This document shows positions 50,400-62,300 of a stretch of DNA of 64,000 nt, piece by piece. Origin of the DNA: Eonycteris spelaea. Its lineage: Eukaryota > Chordata > Mammalia > Chiroptera > Pteropodidae. The notes under the pieces were generated by a model that was not told where the DNA came from, made no database searches, and saw nothing but the letters and a program-made list of their open reading frames with translations. A program made the position numbers and the translations under genes. The stretch is taken from the NCBI GenBank assembly GCA_003508835.1, contig PUFA01000027.1, positions 2,852,001-2,916,000 on the forward strand, in the 5' to 3' direction. Position 1 is the stretch's first letter; each line of letters starts with the position of its first letter.

Positions 50400-50840
50400 C
50401 CATCCATCAATTGGTCAAACTAATACTGTATTATATAAGCATGTATGCCAGGCAGTTGTATGCACATATCTCTAATCTAGGGATATAACTGCTGTTACCA
50501 TTATGAGGCTTAAGTCCAGATCAAACAACAAGCAGTGATAAATGAACTGATGTATAATAAATATAAGTGCTGTGGAGGTAGTAAAACAGGATAAGGGAAA
50601 AGGATAAGTGTGACAAAGAAGTGCTACTTGAGATAGGGTAGCATAAGGAGAAAACCTGTCTGAGCAGGTGACATTTGAGCCAAGGCATAGACTAAGCCAA
50701 GGCATGATGAGTCACACAGCTCCTCGGGGGAAGAACATTAAGGATGGCACAGGACATATGGAGGATACAGTGAGAGAGGTGGACAGTGGTTAGAGATAAG
50801 TGATGAAGATGACTACAGGCCAGGTCGTAAATTGTCTCAT
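50400..50840 (-). repeat. L2-like fragment between the duplicated segments
   Basis: GAGCAGGTGACATTTGAGCC, GGGGGAAGAACATTAAGG and the preceding AAATATAAGTGCTGTGG block match the same reverse-orientation L2-like body seen at 14948. Confidence 0.5.
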
Positions 50841-50879
50841 AACCCATGGTAACTCCTAATGCACAAGGAAATGAAACAG

Positions 50880-51035
50880 GGCTTCTCGTACTTTAAGGTG
50901 TCCACGAATTACCTGGCACCTTATTAAACTAGTGTGGTGCTAGTGAGTTTGGGGTGAGACCTGAATCTCTGCATTTGCGGCAAGCTTCCAAGAGATGCTT
51001 ATGCTCCTGGTCTGTGGGCCACACTTAGAGGAAGC
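50880..51035. repeat. MER5A-like remnant
   Basis: CCACGAATTACCTGGCACCT, GACCTGAATCTCTGCATTTG and GTCTGTGGGCCACACTTAGA follow MER5A order. It belongs to the cluster at 49.5-50.0 kb. Confidence 0.5.
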
Positions 51036-51054
51036 AAAAGACTAGTGCCTTGAG

Positions 51055-51150
51055 AACTCATGCAACACGCCCAGTGTCACAAAGCTGGTAAATTGCAGAG
51101 GCCAGATTTGAATCTCAGATGCCTGACTCCAACCAAAGTCCCTGCTGTCC
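51055..51150 (-). repeat. MIR fragment
   Basis: CCCAGTGTCACAAAGCTGGT, AATTGCAGAGGCCAGATTTG and AATCTCAGATGCCTGACTCC is the minus-strand MIR core. Confidence 0.75.
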
Positions 51151-51335
51151 ATCAGTTGCCTGCTAGATAACCTCCTGCCTAATTCACCTTAACTGCCTGT
51201 GTGCAGGAAATGGAAAAGGTATGCCCAAGAAGGGTCCTGTGTGCCCTCTGCTTACAGAAGATCTATTTATCCCTTCTTATTTTGAAGGAGAAATAACAAG
51301 GGAAATTGAAAGCCTGGGTAACTATTGATACTTGT

Positions 51336-51408
51336 GCTATTTTTTTTTTCCGTCAAATAGTAAAAAGATGTAAGATATCCCTGGCATTCTCTGGCATCTT
51401 AGAGACAA
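51336..51408. repeat. Duplicated segment of about 75 bp, copy B
   Basis: Partner of copy A at 50254, about 1.08 kb downstream in direct orientation. It shares the GCTAT preceding the T-run and the block ending CTGGCATCTTAGAGACAA. Confidence 0.9.
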
Positions 51409-52034
51409 ATGGTATGGTTGGAGACCGTCTTGGTGTAATATATAGATAAAACACAAAATACCCATGGGCCTTGAAAACGAATGCATTATTTTGCAGTAAC
51501 TGACCCGAGGAAGCCAGTTATTCTTCAGGCTCTGCAGTCACGCTCCATCTGGCCAGACTCCCCTGATGCTCCTGCTCTGGCGCATTTGCACACTGACATT
51601 TGGTTCTCTTCAGTGCATGGGAGATGCGTGGTGCTCCCAGGTGTGGATGGGCTCTGGGGTATCAGAGATTCATGAAACAGGTTACATGTTCAAATCAATG
51701 AGACTTCAGTGAAAAAAACAAAACAAAAAAGGATGGCGGAGGGTGTGGAGGCTGAATATTTAGCTCTGGGCTTCCTTCCAGGAAAACAACCATAACTTCC
51801 AATGTCAAAGAGATGTCAAAGGAAAAGATGGCTCCTCGTTTCCTCTTGCGCTTGATATTCACAGGGTCTTCCTTGCACCAGGAGATGGAAGGGGTGTGGG
51901 CAAAGAAGTGGGAGATGTTCTGTGTATGTATCGTATATGCCATTGCCTTGATGAATGACATGGTTTGGTTTGGTTTGTTTCCCTCCCCTTTTGTTAATTC
52001 TCTGTGTTCTTTTTCCTTTGTGCTGCACGATTAG

Positions 52035-52093
52035 GACCCTGCAGTGGGACACAGACCCTCAGTGCTCCAGCTGCAGTCAGACTCAGAACTTGG
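52035..52093 (+). CDS. DYNC1I1: DYNC1I1 exon 5, with an apparent one-base deletion
   Basis: After the acceptor (...CACGATTAG, ending 52034) the exon completes Arg and reads TLQWDTDP in frame. The expected continuation SVLQLQSDSELG is present base for base, but only one frame over: TCA GTG CTC CAG CTG CAG TCA GAC TCA GAA CTT GG. One base is therefore missing at the CCC run in GACCCTCAG (about 52055-52063); GACCCN TCAG would restore the frame. The exon is 59 nt, against the 60 expected, and the donor is CTTGG then GTATAT at 52094. Strong preservation on both sides of the break argues for an error in the sequence rather than gene decay. The segment lies between the serine-rich region and the light-chain binding sites in later exons. 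Confidence 0.9.
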
Positions 52094-52724
52094 GTATATG
52101 TCTGCTCTTTTGTTACTCCTTTTATTTTTTTTGCTACAGTTGTGTTGGAATGCTGGAGCTGTTGTTGCTCTTGTTTTTGCCCCTTTTGTTGAACTTCCAG
52201 TTCGATAAATTTATTTCCTTGTGTTAGATTTCCTTATAAAGTTCAGCTTTGAAGAAAGTCTCTCTTTGTGGAAAAACCACAAAAAGATGGCTTTTGGTCT
52301 CTCCTTCTTAATTCCTATTATTGGAAAACAATACTCCCCCAAACAAAAATGCGAGCACATGCCACACCTCTGCTTCAAGGTGGGGCACATAGTTAGCGAT
52401 AGGAGGTACGTTTGACTTTATCCTAACCATCGTCCCCTTTACTAACAAGTTGCCTTAGGTTAATTTCTGTCCAAAATCAGTATTAAAATGTTGTGTCTTG
52501 TTTGGTTTCTTTCCTTTTTCACTGTTTTGGGGACTCACAATAAGCATTTATTTTGAATTGAGTTTGAACATATAAATATTCCTGTTAAAGAAAAAGCAAA
52601 TTTGTTGACTTCTTCAATATTAAGAAATCTAAAATATTTGATGATGGGTAATGTCTCCTATATCATGAAGATCATTTGGGGGGATGGAAATGTATTGTCA
52701 CAGCTTTAAAGATAGTTTCAGAAC

Positions 52725-53270
52725 TGAAAATGTGGTATATATGTACAATAGAATATTATTCACCCATAAAAAGATTGAATTTCTGCCATTGGTGATGACA
52801 TGGATGGATGGACCTTGAGGGTGTTATGCTAAGTGAAATAAGGCAAATTGAAAAAAGATAAATACCATATGGTATCACTTATATGTGGAACCTAAAAAAA
52901 AATGAAAAAACAAAACCAACTTGTGAATAAAGAGAACAAATTGCTGGTTGCTTGAGGTAGAGGGTTGGGGTGGGCAAAGTGAGTGAAGGTAATCAAAAGG
53001 TACCAATTCCAGTTATAAATAGAGCAGATCATGGGGATGTATTGTGCAGCATGACTGTAATTAGTATAATGCTGTATTGCATGTTTCAAAGTAGTTAGGA
53101 GAGTGGATCTTGAGAGTTCTCGTCACAAGAAAAAATTTGTAACCGAATAGTGTTGGATGTTAACTGGACTTATTGTAGTGATTGTTTGTGGTATATACAA
53201 ATATTGAATCAGTACTTTGCACACCTGAAACTAATATAATATTGTGTCAATTATACTCAGTAAAAAACTT
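52725..53270 (+). mobile_element. L1 3' end (ORF2 tail and 3' UTR), plus strand
   Basis: GTACAATAGAATATTATTCA, CCATTGGTGATGACATGGAT, TTATGCTAAGTGAAATAAGG, CACTTATATGTGGAACCTAA and CACCTGAAACTAATATAAT follow in order the last ORF2 codons and 3' UTR of a mammalian L1. It is 5'-truncated and diverged. Confidence 0.9.
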
Positions 53271-56200
53271 CATTCACAAAGAATAATACCTTAGGCATAT
53301 CCTAGAAACTTGATTGATTTCTCCTTTAGGTTTGGAGTTAGCATGGTCACGCATGAGGTAGTGGGGTGCTTATACCAGCTCATGCTAAAGCTGGGGAGAG
53401 CTGACTGTGTGCCTCTCTTCCTCACTTTGCATTCAGTGAAATCAGATTGAAATTTGCCATGGCGAGTATTTACACTACAAAAACTGGCAAATGCTACAAA
53501 CCAGGGTTGCCCCCTTTCCCTAAGCAGTTATTAAACATTTACCAACATGTTATTGGGTTCTACAATATATAAATAAGCAAATGTTATTACAGTATTTTAT
53601 GAAACTATTATGTTTTTATTTCTCAATATAACCCAGTGAATCCCAAAAAAGGTTTTCTTTATTTACTCACTCACTCACTCACCCTCATTTAAGTTCCTGA
53701 GATTCCTGGGCACATATCTCTGGGTTTATATCGATGTCAGTGCCCACTGTAGGTGTATGAGGAAGTTCAAAGGCTATTTGCATGTCAGATTCAAAGCTCT
53801 CTGCCCAGGCCCCTTTATATATGCAAAAGTTCTTGGCAGACTCACAACGATGTTAAACCAAGGAAATATCCTGATTCAGTAACCAATACACTATTTTTTT
53901 AAACATTGCTAAATTCTTGACTATTTAGTTATATAGTTCATTGTATGTTATATTTCAATTCATTTATTTTAAGTATCTAAGAAATATGGCTTAAATCAAG
54001 CAGAGAAACTGTGAATATATAGTATGCTATGGTTCAGGAGCTTCAGAGGGCAGTTCTTCAGTATATCCTTGTGCTTAAAAAAATGAAGACGGAACTGGCA
54101 GAGACTCTACTTGTGCATGTAACAGATTTTTAGACAGACTGTGACATTGCTTTATTACGCTTGCTGATATGGAACAGTTAGGAATTTTCTCATTTCTATC
54201 TCTTTTCCAAGCAGAAATCAGTTGGCTATGCAAATTAAAACTTGTGACTCATTCTAGGGAGGTGGCATATCTGTGGCTCCCACACTGCCTGCCACATTTT
54301 ACTTCTGAGTGGACCCAGTGAGTCAGAGAGAGACGGAGATGTGAGACTTTCTGTTCACTGAGTAGTTTATTTAGAGAGTTTGAAAGGAATGTTCAGAGAA
54401 TATTTGAGAGTGGAGATTTTTTTAGCCATGTTACAATTTCAAATATTGATTTAATGAAAAATGTTCTCTTTTTGATAGTCCTTATGTGCAGAACACTCTT
54501 TCTTTTCATACCTGACTTTATGAAATACACCTCAGGCAGCAAGATTTTTCTAGAGATAAATTTATTTCCTCTTCTTAATGCTTGCCACGGCATTAGCCAT
54601 AGCTCATAGCTTGCTCTGTTACTTGATTTTTTTTTAAAAAACAGCTTTATTGAAGTATACAATTGACATAAATTGCACACATTGAAAGCACTCAAATTGA
54701 TGTTTTACCATGTACACACAACCATGAAATCATCACCACTATCAAGATAATGAATGTATTCATCATCCCCAGATATTTCCTATGCCCCTTTATAATCCTC
54801 ACTCCTGTTTCTTTTCCCCATCTCCCCAAACAACTGATCTGTTTTGTGCCACTGTACTTTAGTTTACGTTTCCTAGGATGTCGTAGAAATCAAATCATGC
54901 AGTAGGTATTCTTCTGATTGATGTCTTTCGGTCAGAATGATTATTTCGAGATTCATCGTGTATCAGTATCACTTTTTATAACTGAGTGGTATTCCCTTGT
55001 ATGGATGTACCACCATTTGTTAATCTGTGCACTTTTTAATGTACATTTGGGTCGTTTCCAGCTTTTGCCCATTACAATTAAAACTAAAATAAACATTCAT
55101 GTACACATTGTTTTATGGTCATATGCTTCCGCTTCTTTGGGTAAATACCACCAAATAGAATGGCTGAATCATATAGTGGATGTACATTTAACTTAAGATT
55201 CTGTTAAACTGTTTTCAAAGTGATTTTATGGTTATATATTTTCTGTGGCAATGTGTGAGAGCCTCACTTCCTGCATGTTCTTGACAATGAGTAATTTGGA
55301 CTTTTGAAACAAATTATTTTTTTAAACCATTATCAAATGAGTGTAGTGGTTTCTCATTGTGTTTCTAATTTGTATTTCCATAGTGGCTAATGATGTTGAA
55401 TTTCTCTATGTGTTTATTTTCCATTTGAATATCTTCTCTGATGAAATATCTGCTTAAATCTTTGGCCCTTAGTTGTTTTTGACTTGGGTTGTTTTATCAT
55501 CATTATTAGAGTTTTTGAGAGTTCTTTATGTATTTGGGATATAATCCTTTATTCTGATATATAGTTCGTTTGTAATATTTCTCAGCCCATGACTTGTCAT
55601 TTCATTCACTCAATAGTGTCTTTTAGACACTTTTTACTTTTGACAAATTCCAGTTTACAAATTTGTTCTTAATGGATCATGCTTTTGTTAACATAATTTC
55701 AATTTTTAGTGCTTCTTTAAATATTTGGTAGGATACGATTAACCTGTGAAACCATTTGGGTTTGGAATTTTATTGTGAGGAAGGTATAAAAATACAAATC
55801 CAATAACTTCAATAGAGTGGAGCTATTGCAGTTATCTATGTTTTTCTGAGCGAACTTTGGTAGTTTGTGTCTTTCAAATAATATATCCATTTCATCTCCA
55901 TTGACAAATTTATTGACCTAGAATTGTGTATATAATCTCTTATCATTTTTTAACTATCTGCAAACTCTTTAGATATACTCACCTTACTTATTTCTGATAC
56001 TAGTAAATTTTGTTTTCTGTCTTTTTCTTATTAAAAGTATAGCTAGAGTTTTATCCATTCTATTGCTCGTCTCAAAAAACCAGCATTTGGTTTTAATGAT
56101 TATTATCTCTTTTATTTTGTTGATTTCTGCTCTGATCTTAATTAGTTATTTCCTTTGCTTACTTTATATTAATTTGTTTTTTTCTTGTTTTTAAAGTACA

Positions 56201-57224
56201 AGTAGAGGTCATTAACTTGTGACCTTTCATCATTTCTAATATATGCATGTAGTGCTATAAAATTCCTCTTCTCTACTGGTTAGAGGCTTAGTACTTGAAA
56301 ATTTAGATTTTTTTTTTGTCCTTTTCATTGGGATCAAAATAGTTTCTAATTTTTCTTTTTATTTTAATTGATGATTTACTGGAAGTGTGATTCAGTTTCC
56401 AAATATTTTTGTTCTCTAGAGATCTTTTTGTTTTTGATTTCTAATTAATTCTTTTGTGGTTAGAAACATTCTTTGTATTCTTTGTATCCTTTTAAATTTG
56501 TTAAGACTTATTTTATAGTTCATAGAACAAGCTATCTTAGTGAATGTCTTGTTTGCCATTAAAAAAGATGTGTATTTTGCTGTTGTTGTTGGGTTTAATA
56601 TTCTAAAAATGTTAATTAGATCAAGGTGGTTGATTATATTGTTCAAACATTCTATATTCTTTACTGATTTTTCTGGTTTTAGCAACAGTTGGGTAAAAGG
56701 TCTGAAAGTTTCCAACTGTAATTTTGATTTTTCTATTTATTGTTGTAATTCTATCAGCTTTTGCTTTGTGTACTTTAAAATTTTCTTATTAGGTGCATAA
56801 ATGTTTAAAATTCTTATGTCACTTTTGATGAACTGATGTCTTCATCATTATGAAATGAGCTGGTACAGTATTTTGCTCTGAACTCTCCTTTTTCTGGCGT
56901 GAACATGGCCACTCCAGCTTTCTTTGGCTGCTGTTAGCACAATATATCTTTTTCTATCCTTTTACTTTTTAACCTACTTGTCTCTTTATACTTAAAATGC
57001 ATTTCTTATAGGCAGGATTCTTTAACATTTTCAAAAAGAAAGATGTAATAAAGACTTTTAAATTATAAAAAAGTCTTCACCATAAGAAACTCTGAAGGAT
57101 ATCCACCAGGCTAAAATCTTTTTCTTTCAGTACTTTAAAAATGTTGCTTCATTGTCTTCTCACTTGCATTGCTTATGACCAGAAATCTGCTGCTGTCATA
57201 CTTGTTTTGTTCTTTATTTAACAT

Positions 57225-57228
<4 letters not shown>

Positions 57229-57272
<44 letters not shown>

Positions 57273-57293
57273 GTGTGTGTGTGTGTGTGTGTG
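57229..57293. repeat. (TC)16 then (TG)n compound microsatellite
   Basis: Sixteen TC units (57229-57260) followed by a TG array (57261-57293) with one GG interruption. It lies within the old minus-strand L1. Confidence 0.95.
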
Positions 57294-58221
57294 CTGGCTA
57301 CTTTGCAGTGTTCTCTTTTTCACTAATTTGAGCTGTTTGATTATGATGTACCTTGGTGAAGTCTTCACGTTTCCTGTGCTTTAGATTCATTGAGATTCTT
57401 GGATCATTGGCTTTTTACAGCAACATAGTTCACAACAAATTTGGAAAATTTTGACATTATTTTTCAAAAAAATTTTTTGTCTCCCCTTCTTTGGGGACCA
57501 AAATCACATGTATATTAGACAACTTATTGCATTTATTTCTTTTTCTTTTCTATCTGTGTTTTATTTTGGATAGTTTCTATTGATATGCTTTTGTATTCAC
57601 TAATCATTTGTTTTCTAACTTCTAATAGTCCACAAAGCTTATCCAGTGAATTTTTATTTTCACACCTTTTAATTTTCATCTCTAGAAGTTTGTTTAGGGT
57701 TTTTTTTTTATATCTTCCATATTTCTACTTAATTTTTTGAACACATGATATGCTGTTTTAATAACTTTTAATACCTTTGCTTGCTATCCCATCATATGTA
57801 TTTGTTCTGGCTCAGTTTCAATTGATTGACTTATCTTTTCATTACACTCATGTTTTCCTGCTACTTCGCCTGCCTGCTAATTTCTGATTGATGTCAGACA
57901 TTGCGAAAATTACTTTTTTAGGTGTTGAATATATTTGAATTCCATATCAATAAATCTCAAATATCAATAAATCTTCTTGATATTTGTTGTGAGATAGTTA
58001 ATTCACTTAATTGTGATCTTTTCAAGTCTTGCCTTTAAGATTTATTAGTCGGGATTAGAGCAGTACACAGTCTGAGGCTAATTAATTCCTACTACCAGAC
58101 AAGACCCTTTTGTGTACTCTACACAATGCTAGAAAATTTTGAGGTTTCCTAGCCTGGCTGGTGGGAATAGGTGCTATTTCTATTCCTGTGTGGGTGCCCA
58201 GAAGTGTTACCTCCAGTTCCT

Positions 58222-58299
58222 TGAAGTAATTCTTCCGTTGAACTTAGGTACTTTCCTTACTGAAGTAATTCTTCCGTTGGACTCAGGTACTTTCCTTAC
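58222..58299. repeat. 39-bp tandem duplication
   Basis: The 39-mer beginning TGAAGTAATTCTTCCGTTG occurs at 58222-58260 and 58261-58299 with two mismatches. It lies in the 5' region of the old L1. Confidence 0.95.
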
Positions 58300-58912
58300 T
58301 ACATGCACTGATCAGTACTGAACCGAATCCTGAAGGGCAACATTCTGAAGATCTTCTGAGGTTTTTTTTTTTTTTTGTTTTTTTTTTTTGTGCCATTACT
58401 TTTCTTTCTTATTTTGTCCTGTGAATTTTAGATGCCTTGGTCTCTTTGGACTCTTAGCTCTGTCTCCTCAACTTAAGGAGCTTGCTAGATTTCACCTCAC
58501 ATTCCTCTTTGCACCATGGCCTGAGAATGCTCATAATGCAGTAAGCTGGAGAAATTGTAGGGCTTACCTATTATTTTTCTCTTTCATATATTACCATCCT
58601 TTATTGCCTGACCTCTAGTGCCTTGCAAACTATAGTTTCATTCAAACTGCTGTCCATTTTTTTCTTTAGTTGTTTTTAGGCAAAAGGTAAATCGGGTCTC
58701 TATTACTTCATTTTGAACAGAGGCACGAATTTGTGTCCTTTCATTCTGGTTTATATTTTGACCATGTGATCAGCAAAGCAGATGGCAACATAGGGAAATA
58801 AGTACATAGTATTCTGAAAAAAAAAAAGTAGCTTCAAGAGAATTATAAATAAAATAATAAGTACAGCTCAGCTTGTTTTTGTGTTTTTCTTTTGTTTTGT
58901 TTTTTTTTTTAC

Positions 58913-58944
58913 TACTTATGTAACTACATAAGTAATTACTTATG
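58913..58944. repeat. Overlapping hairpin and 18-bp perfect palindrome
   Basis: TACTTATGT (58913-58921), a 4-base loop, and its complement ACATAAGTA (58926-58934) form a 9-bp stem. The second arm is part of a perfect 18-bp palindrome, CATAAGTAATTACTTATG (58927-58944). Confidence 0.85.
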
Positions 58945-61249
58945 AAAGTGCCCAAACCACTTTGCTTTCTTAGACTATTATAATAAATTAAATGGATTGA
59001 AGGTAGAAGTAAAAAAATGAAATAATAAGATAAATAGAGTAAGTTAAAAGATCACAAAGTAGAAGAAGTCTGTGTAGTCTGGAAGGTGACTAAATGTCTG
59101 AAATTTGGGTTGCAGTGGGCACATTTGAGGAATTACGATTTAAATGTTTTTTGTTGTCTTAAGAAAGAAATGTAAGTGCAAAAGCCACCATGAGATTGCC
59201 AGTCTTTAGGAAGATGTGCTGAGTCAGAACAAGAGAAGTGGGGCAGAGAGGGAGGCAAAGATTCTCAGTGATGAGCAGCTATCAATGAAGCATGAGAGTA
59301 TTTTATAGCCCCTCACTTCAAATCCTCAAACCCAATAACATATGGGAATATTTAATGACTTATGATTTCATTGAAGCCTCACAATTATATTTCCTCTATG
59401 TCTTAGTATATTAAACTCTTAGTAGGGATTCTGAAATATTTGGAAGCAAAGGAGAATGAGGAACAACTGAAGCTGTGAGCAAGGATTTGACTGCTTCTGT
59501 CCTGAAGGAGAAACTTAGAGATTCCTTCAGTCCTTGAGAGACATTGTTAGAAGGTGGTGACCTCTTTTTTTAATCTCAATCAGCAGAAAGAGAGGGTATC
59601 ACTCCTGCACCCACCAGGCACCATCCCAACTGCTGTGGTGAAATAGAGAGATCACTCTGTCAAATAATAGAAATTAAACCTACTCTGTAAAGGTACCAGA
59701 ACAGCATATGGTCTTCGAGGTTGTGCTAGGTGTTTGAGAAATCTAGCTAGGTAGTTCTAGAGGTCCTTTCATGCTTTAAAGTTATTTCCATTTGCTTAAC
59801 AGAACAGTAATAACCTCATTAGCCTTTGATGAAGTAATCCTCGTTTGGCTTATTCTCCAAGTTTTGTCAAATATTCTTGTGCATTATCTTTAAATCTCTG
59901 GTGTGAATGAATTTATAAAGGTGTCCTATGTAACAGTACCTCGTGTTTTGTTGAGAATGATGTTGGTTGTGTCCTTGAGCAAACTGACATTCTCTGACTC
60001 TTCAGCAACACCTAATCACCCTTTCTATAGAAATTAAAGTATGGAACAACATCTTGTAGTGTGGTGTGTACGCACGAGTGCAAATCAAAAGGTAATGGTA
60101 AAATGCATTTCAAAATTTATACATATAGAATAAATTCAGAGCCATGAAAAACTTCAATAAATTAGTTTTAACAGATCCAATCAAAATTTTGTCATGAGAG
60201 TGGGAGAAAGCACTCTGCCTATCTCTTAAAATAGTCATATATTCAGTCTCCAAACATTTCTTGAGAAGCTGCTATCAGCCGGTCTTTGTTTTCTGCCCTC
60301 AAGAATCTTGAGAAAGCAATTATAGGATATGTCCTGTTCCACACTAGCAACTGGATTTTCAAAAAACAATATTCTTTTTTATTCCATTTCATTAAAATGA
60401 ATATGACCAGTTGGTAAAGATGTGTGCCAATACCTTGGTACTCAGTGTCTTGAAGAATTCCATAATTTTATAGCTCTATGTTACAACTTCTGTAGGCAGT
60501 TGTTCATAAATATCAAGTCAAAAAGTCCATCCTTTTAAAGTTATTATATTATCATTGTTATTTCTATGTAATATTGGAGAAAACACACTTCTATACCTTC
60601 TGTCCTTTTAATTCTGAAATTTTAATTTCCTTTGTAAAGGGAGCACTTAACAGTAGAACCTTTGCCAGTGTTGCCAAACTCTGTTACTGCTAGGACTGTT
60701 TTGACTCATCTTTCTTCCCGGAAATTTGCAAGATTTGCTTGTGTTCTAAAATTCCAAGCAAACCTTTTGGCTGCGCCTTGAATGATCCAGACTTGACATT
60801 TGCTTCTGTTCAGGAAAAATGCTTTAACTGCCAAACTAATATCTCTGCACAGTAAGAAGCAAATATCATGGAAATGAAATAAATACCTCCTTAAATGATT
60901 TTTTAAAATGTGAACATAGAAAATGGAAATTTATCCTTCTTGAGATAATCAGAAAAGATCAACCATCAAGCTGTGTCTTAGTCCTTGGAGGGAACTATCC
61001 ATTCTGAACATAAAGCATAGATTGAATGTGGCCAGGAGGCTGCCATGCCAGGCTCACTTCCTGTTTGTGGTATCCCATGTCACCTTTCCTCTGTGTGCTG
61101 TCCCGTTCCCAACTCTGGGACTCAGGCCATGAGATGTTATACTTTGACACCTAATTACACTAGTGTATGGTGTTGGGGAAACAAGTTAATCTTCTATTAT
61201 TTTTTTAAAACCTCTTTCATGTTACATGAGTTTCTATGCCCTTACCTCT

Positions 61250-62300
61250 CTATATTCTCCTTTTCTGTCAATGCAGCATTATCTCATATGCCTCTCTGTG
61301 GGTGGCTCCCAGGGCCACATTTTCTCTTCTGTCTTACATCTTAATCGTTAGAAACCCCTCGCCACAAACTCATCCACTGAGGTACTCGTTTCCACCCCAA
61401 AGTAGGTCTTTCTCTGGATTCCCATCTTCCAGTTATACCACTCCTTATTCTTCCCATAACGCATGTAGCCTTGAAATAATCTTCAGTCTATTTCTTTTCC
61501 TTCACCCTCCATACGAAGTAAACAGCTAATGTCTACCCTTACTTCTTTTCTAGAGTCACCAAACTAGAGCATTTCCTTTTTATTCCCAGCGTTGTCACTA
61601 CTGACTGCTTTCTCATCAAGTCTCTACATTGGTTGCAAATCCAGTAATCACTTCTAGGGCTGCCTGCCCATTTTGAATTAAGGTTTTGCCTGGTTTCTCT
61701 GTTTAGTTACTGAACCCACCCACCCTTTGCTTGTAGATTCTTTCTCAGTCTCCCCTTTTTTCCACACTAAGGGCCTACACATAGCCTCTTGGCACTCATT
61801 TGTCAAAGGGGGAGATTTTTACTCCTCTTTGCATAGTTGCTCTACTAATATATTTTAAATGTCTCTTTGAAGCTGTCAGTTTCTTACTGGTAACTTTAGT
61901 AATTTTTCATTGTCTACAGCATAAAGTCTAATTTCTTTAGCCTGAGATTTAAAGCTCTCTAGCCATCTAGCTTCAATGTACCTCTCTCAATTTATCACCC
62001 ATCACTCCTCAAAACTTCTATTCTGAAAAACTCGTCGCTCGAGCATAAAATGTGAACTCAGTCTTTAGAACTTTGCCTACATGGGGCCACCTTCCTAAAA
62101 CACCCTCCTCATTCCTCTCCACTAGACTGAGTCCCTCTAGCCCTCAGGACTCAAACCCAACCTCCATTCTCAGTGAAACTCGCTTTGTTTCCCCAAACAC
62201 ATCATAATCTGCCCATTGTACTCTCCTGTCCCACTTATTATGTGAATTCTCATGTTGGCTCTTATTATTTGCTACCTTTCTTTGCCTTTTGATGTATATG
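61250..62300 (+). mobile_element. Long L2-like LINE remnant, plus strand
   Basis: This pyrimidine-rich block contains AAGCTCTCTAGCCATCTAGC, ACCCATCACTCCTCAAAACT, CCCTCAGGACTCAAACCCAA and GTACTCTCCTGTCCCACTTA. It corresponds, in opposite orientation, to the L2-like body at 14948. No intact ORF. Reading frames at 61045-61529 fall within or beside it and are probably chance. Confidence 0.55.

Larger units (their letters stand above)
39562..52034 (+). other. DYNC1I1: DYNC1I1 intron 4
   Basis: This phase-2 intron is about 12.5 kb (GT at 39562, AG at 52033-52034). The left half, especially 41500-42500, is very AT-rich, and I could not classify any repeat there. The right half carries MER5A-like copies, L2 and MIR fragments, a 23-bp tandem duplication (48925-48970) and a pair of near-identical segments of about 75 bp (50254 and 51336). 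No separate gene is recognised. Confidence 0.85.
54634..58340 (-). mobile_element. Old L1 (L1M/HAL1-like) remnant, minus strand
   Basis: The 3' end is at the left (ACAGCTTTATTGAAGTATAC, then TTACCATGTACACACAACCA). On the minus strand, 56416-56715 translates to a piece of the ORF2 endonuclease region, NNIINHLDLINIFRILNPTT. Upstream parts (57340-58340) resemble the 5' region of old L1 elements, including TTTGATTATGATGTACCTTG and AGGTTTCCTAGCCTGGCTGG. At about 3.7 kb it is well short of a full L1, so internal sequence has been lost or it is a HAL1-type element. It cannot code for a working protein. Confidence 0.75.

Noticed and set aside
54634..58340. Possible retained coding L1
   Set aside because: Only short broken ORF2 pieces remain and much of the element is missing; no complete ORF1 or ORF2.
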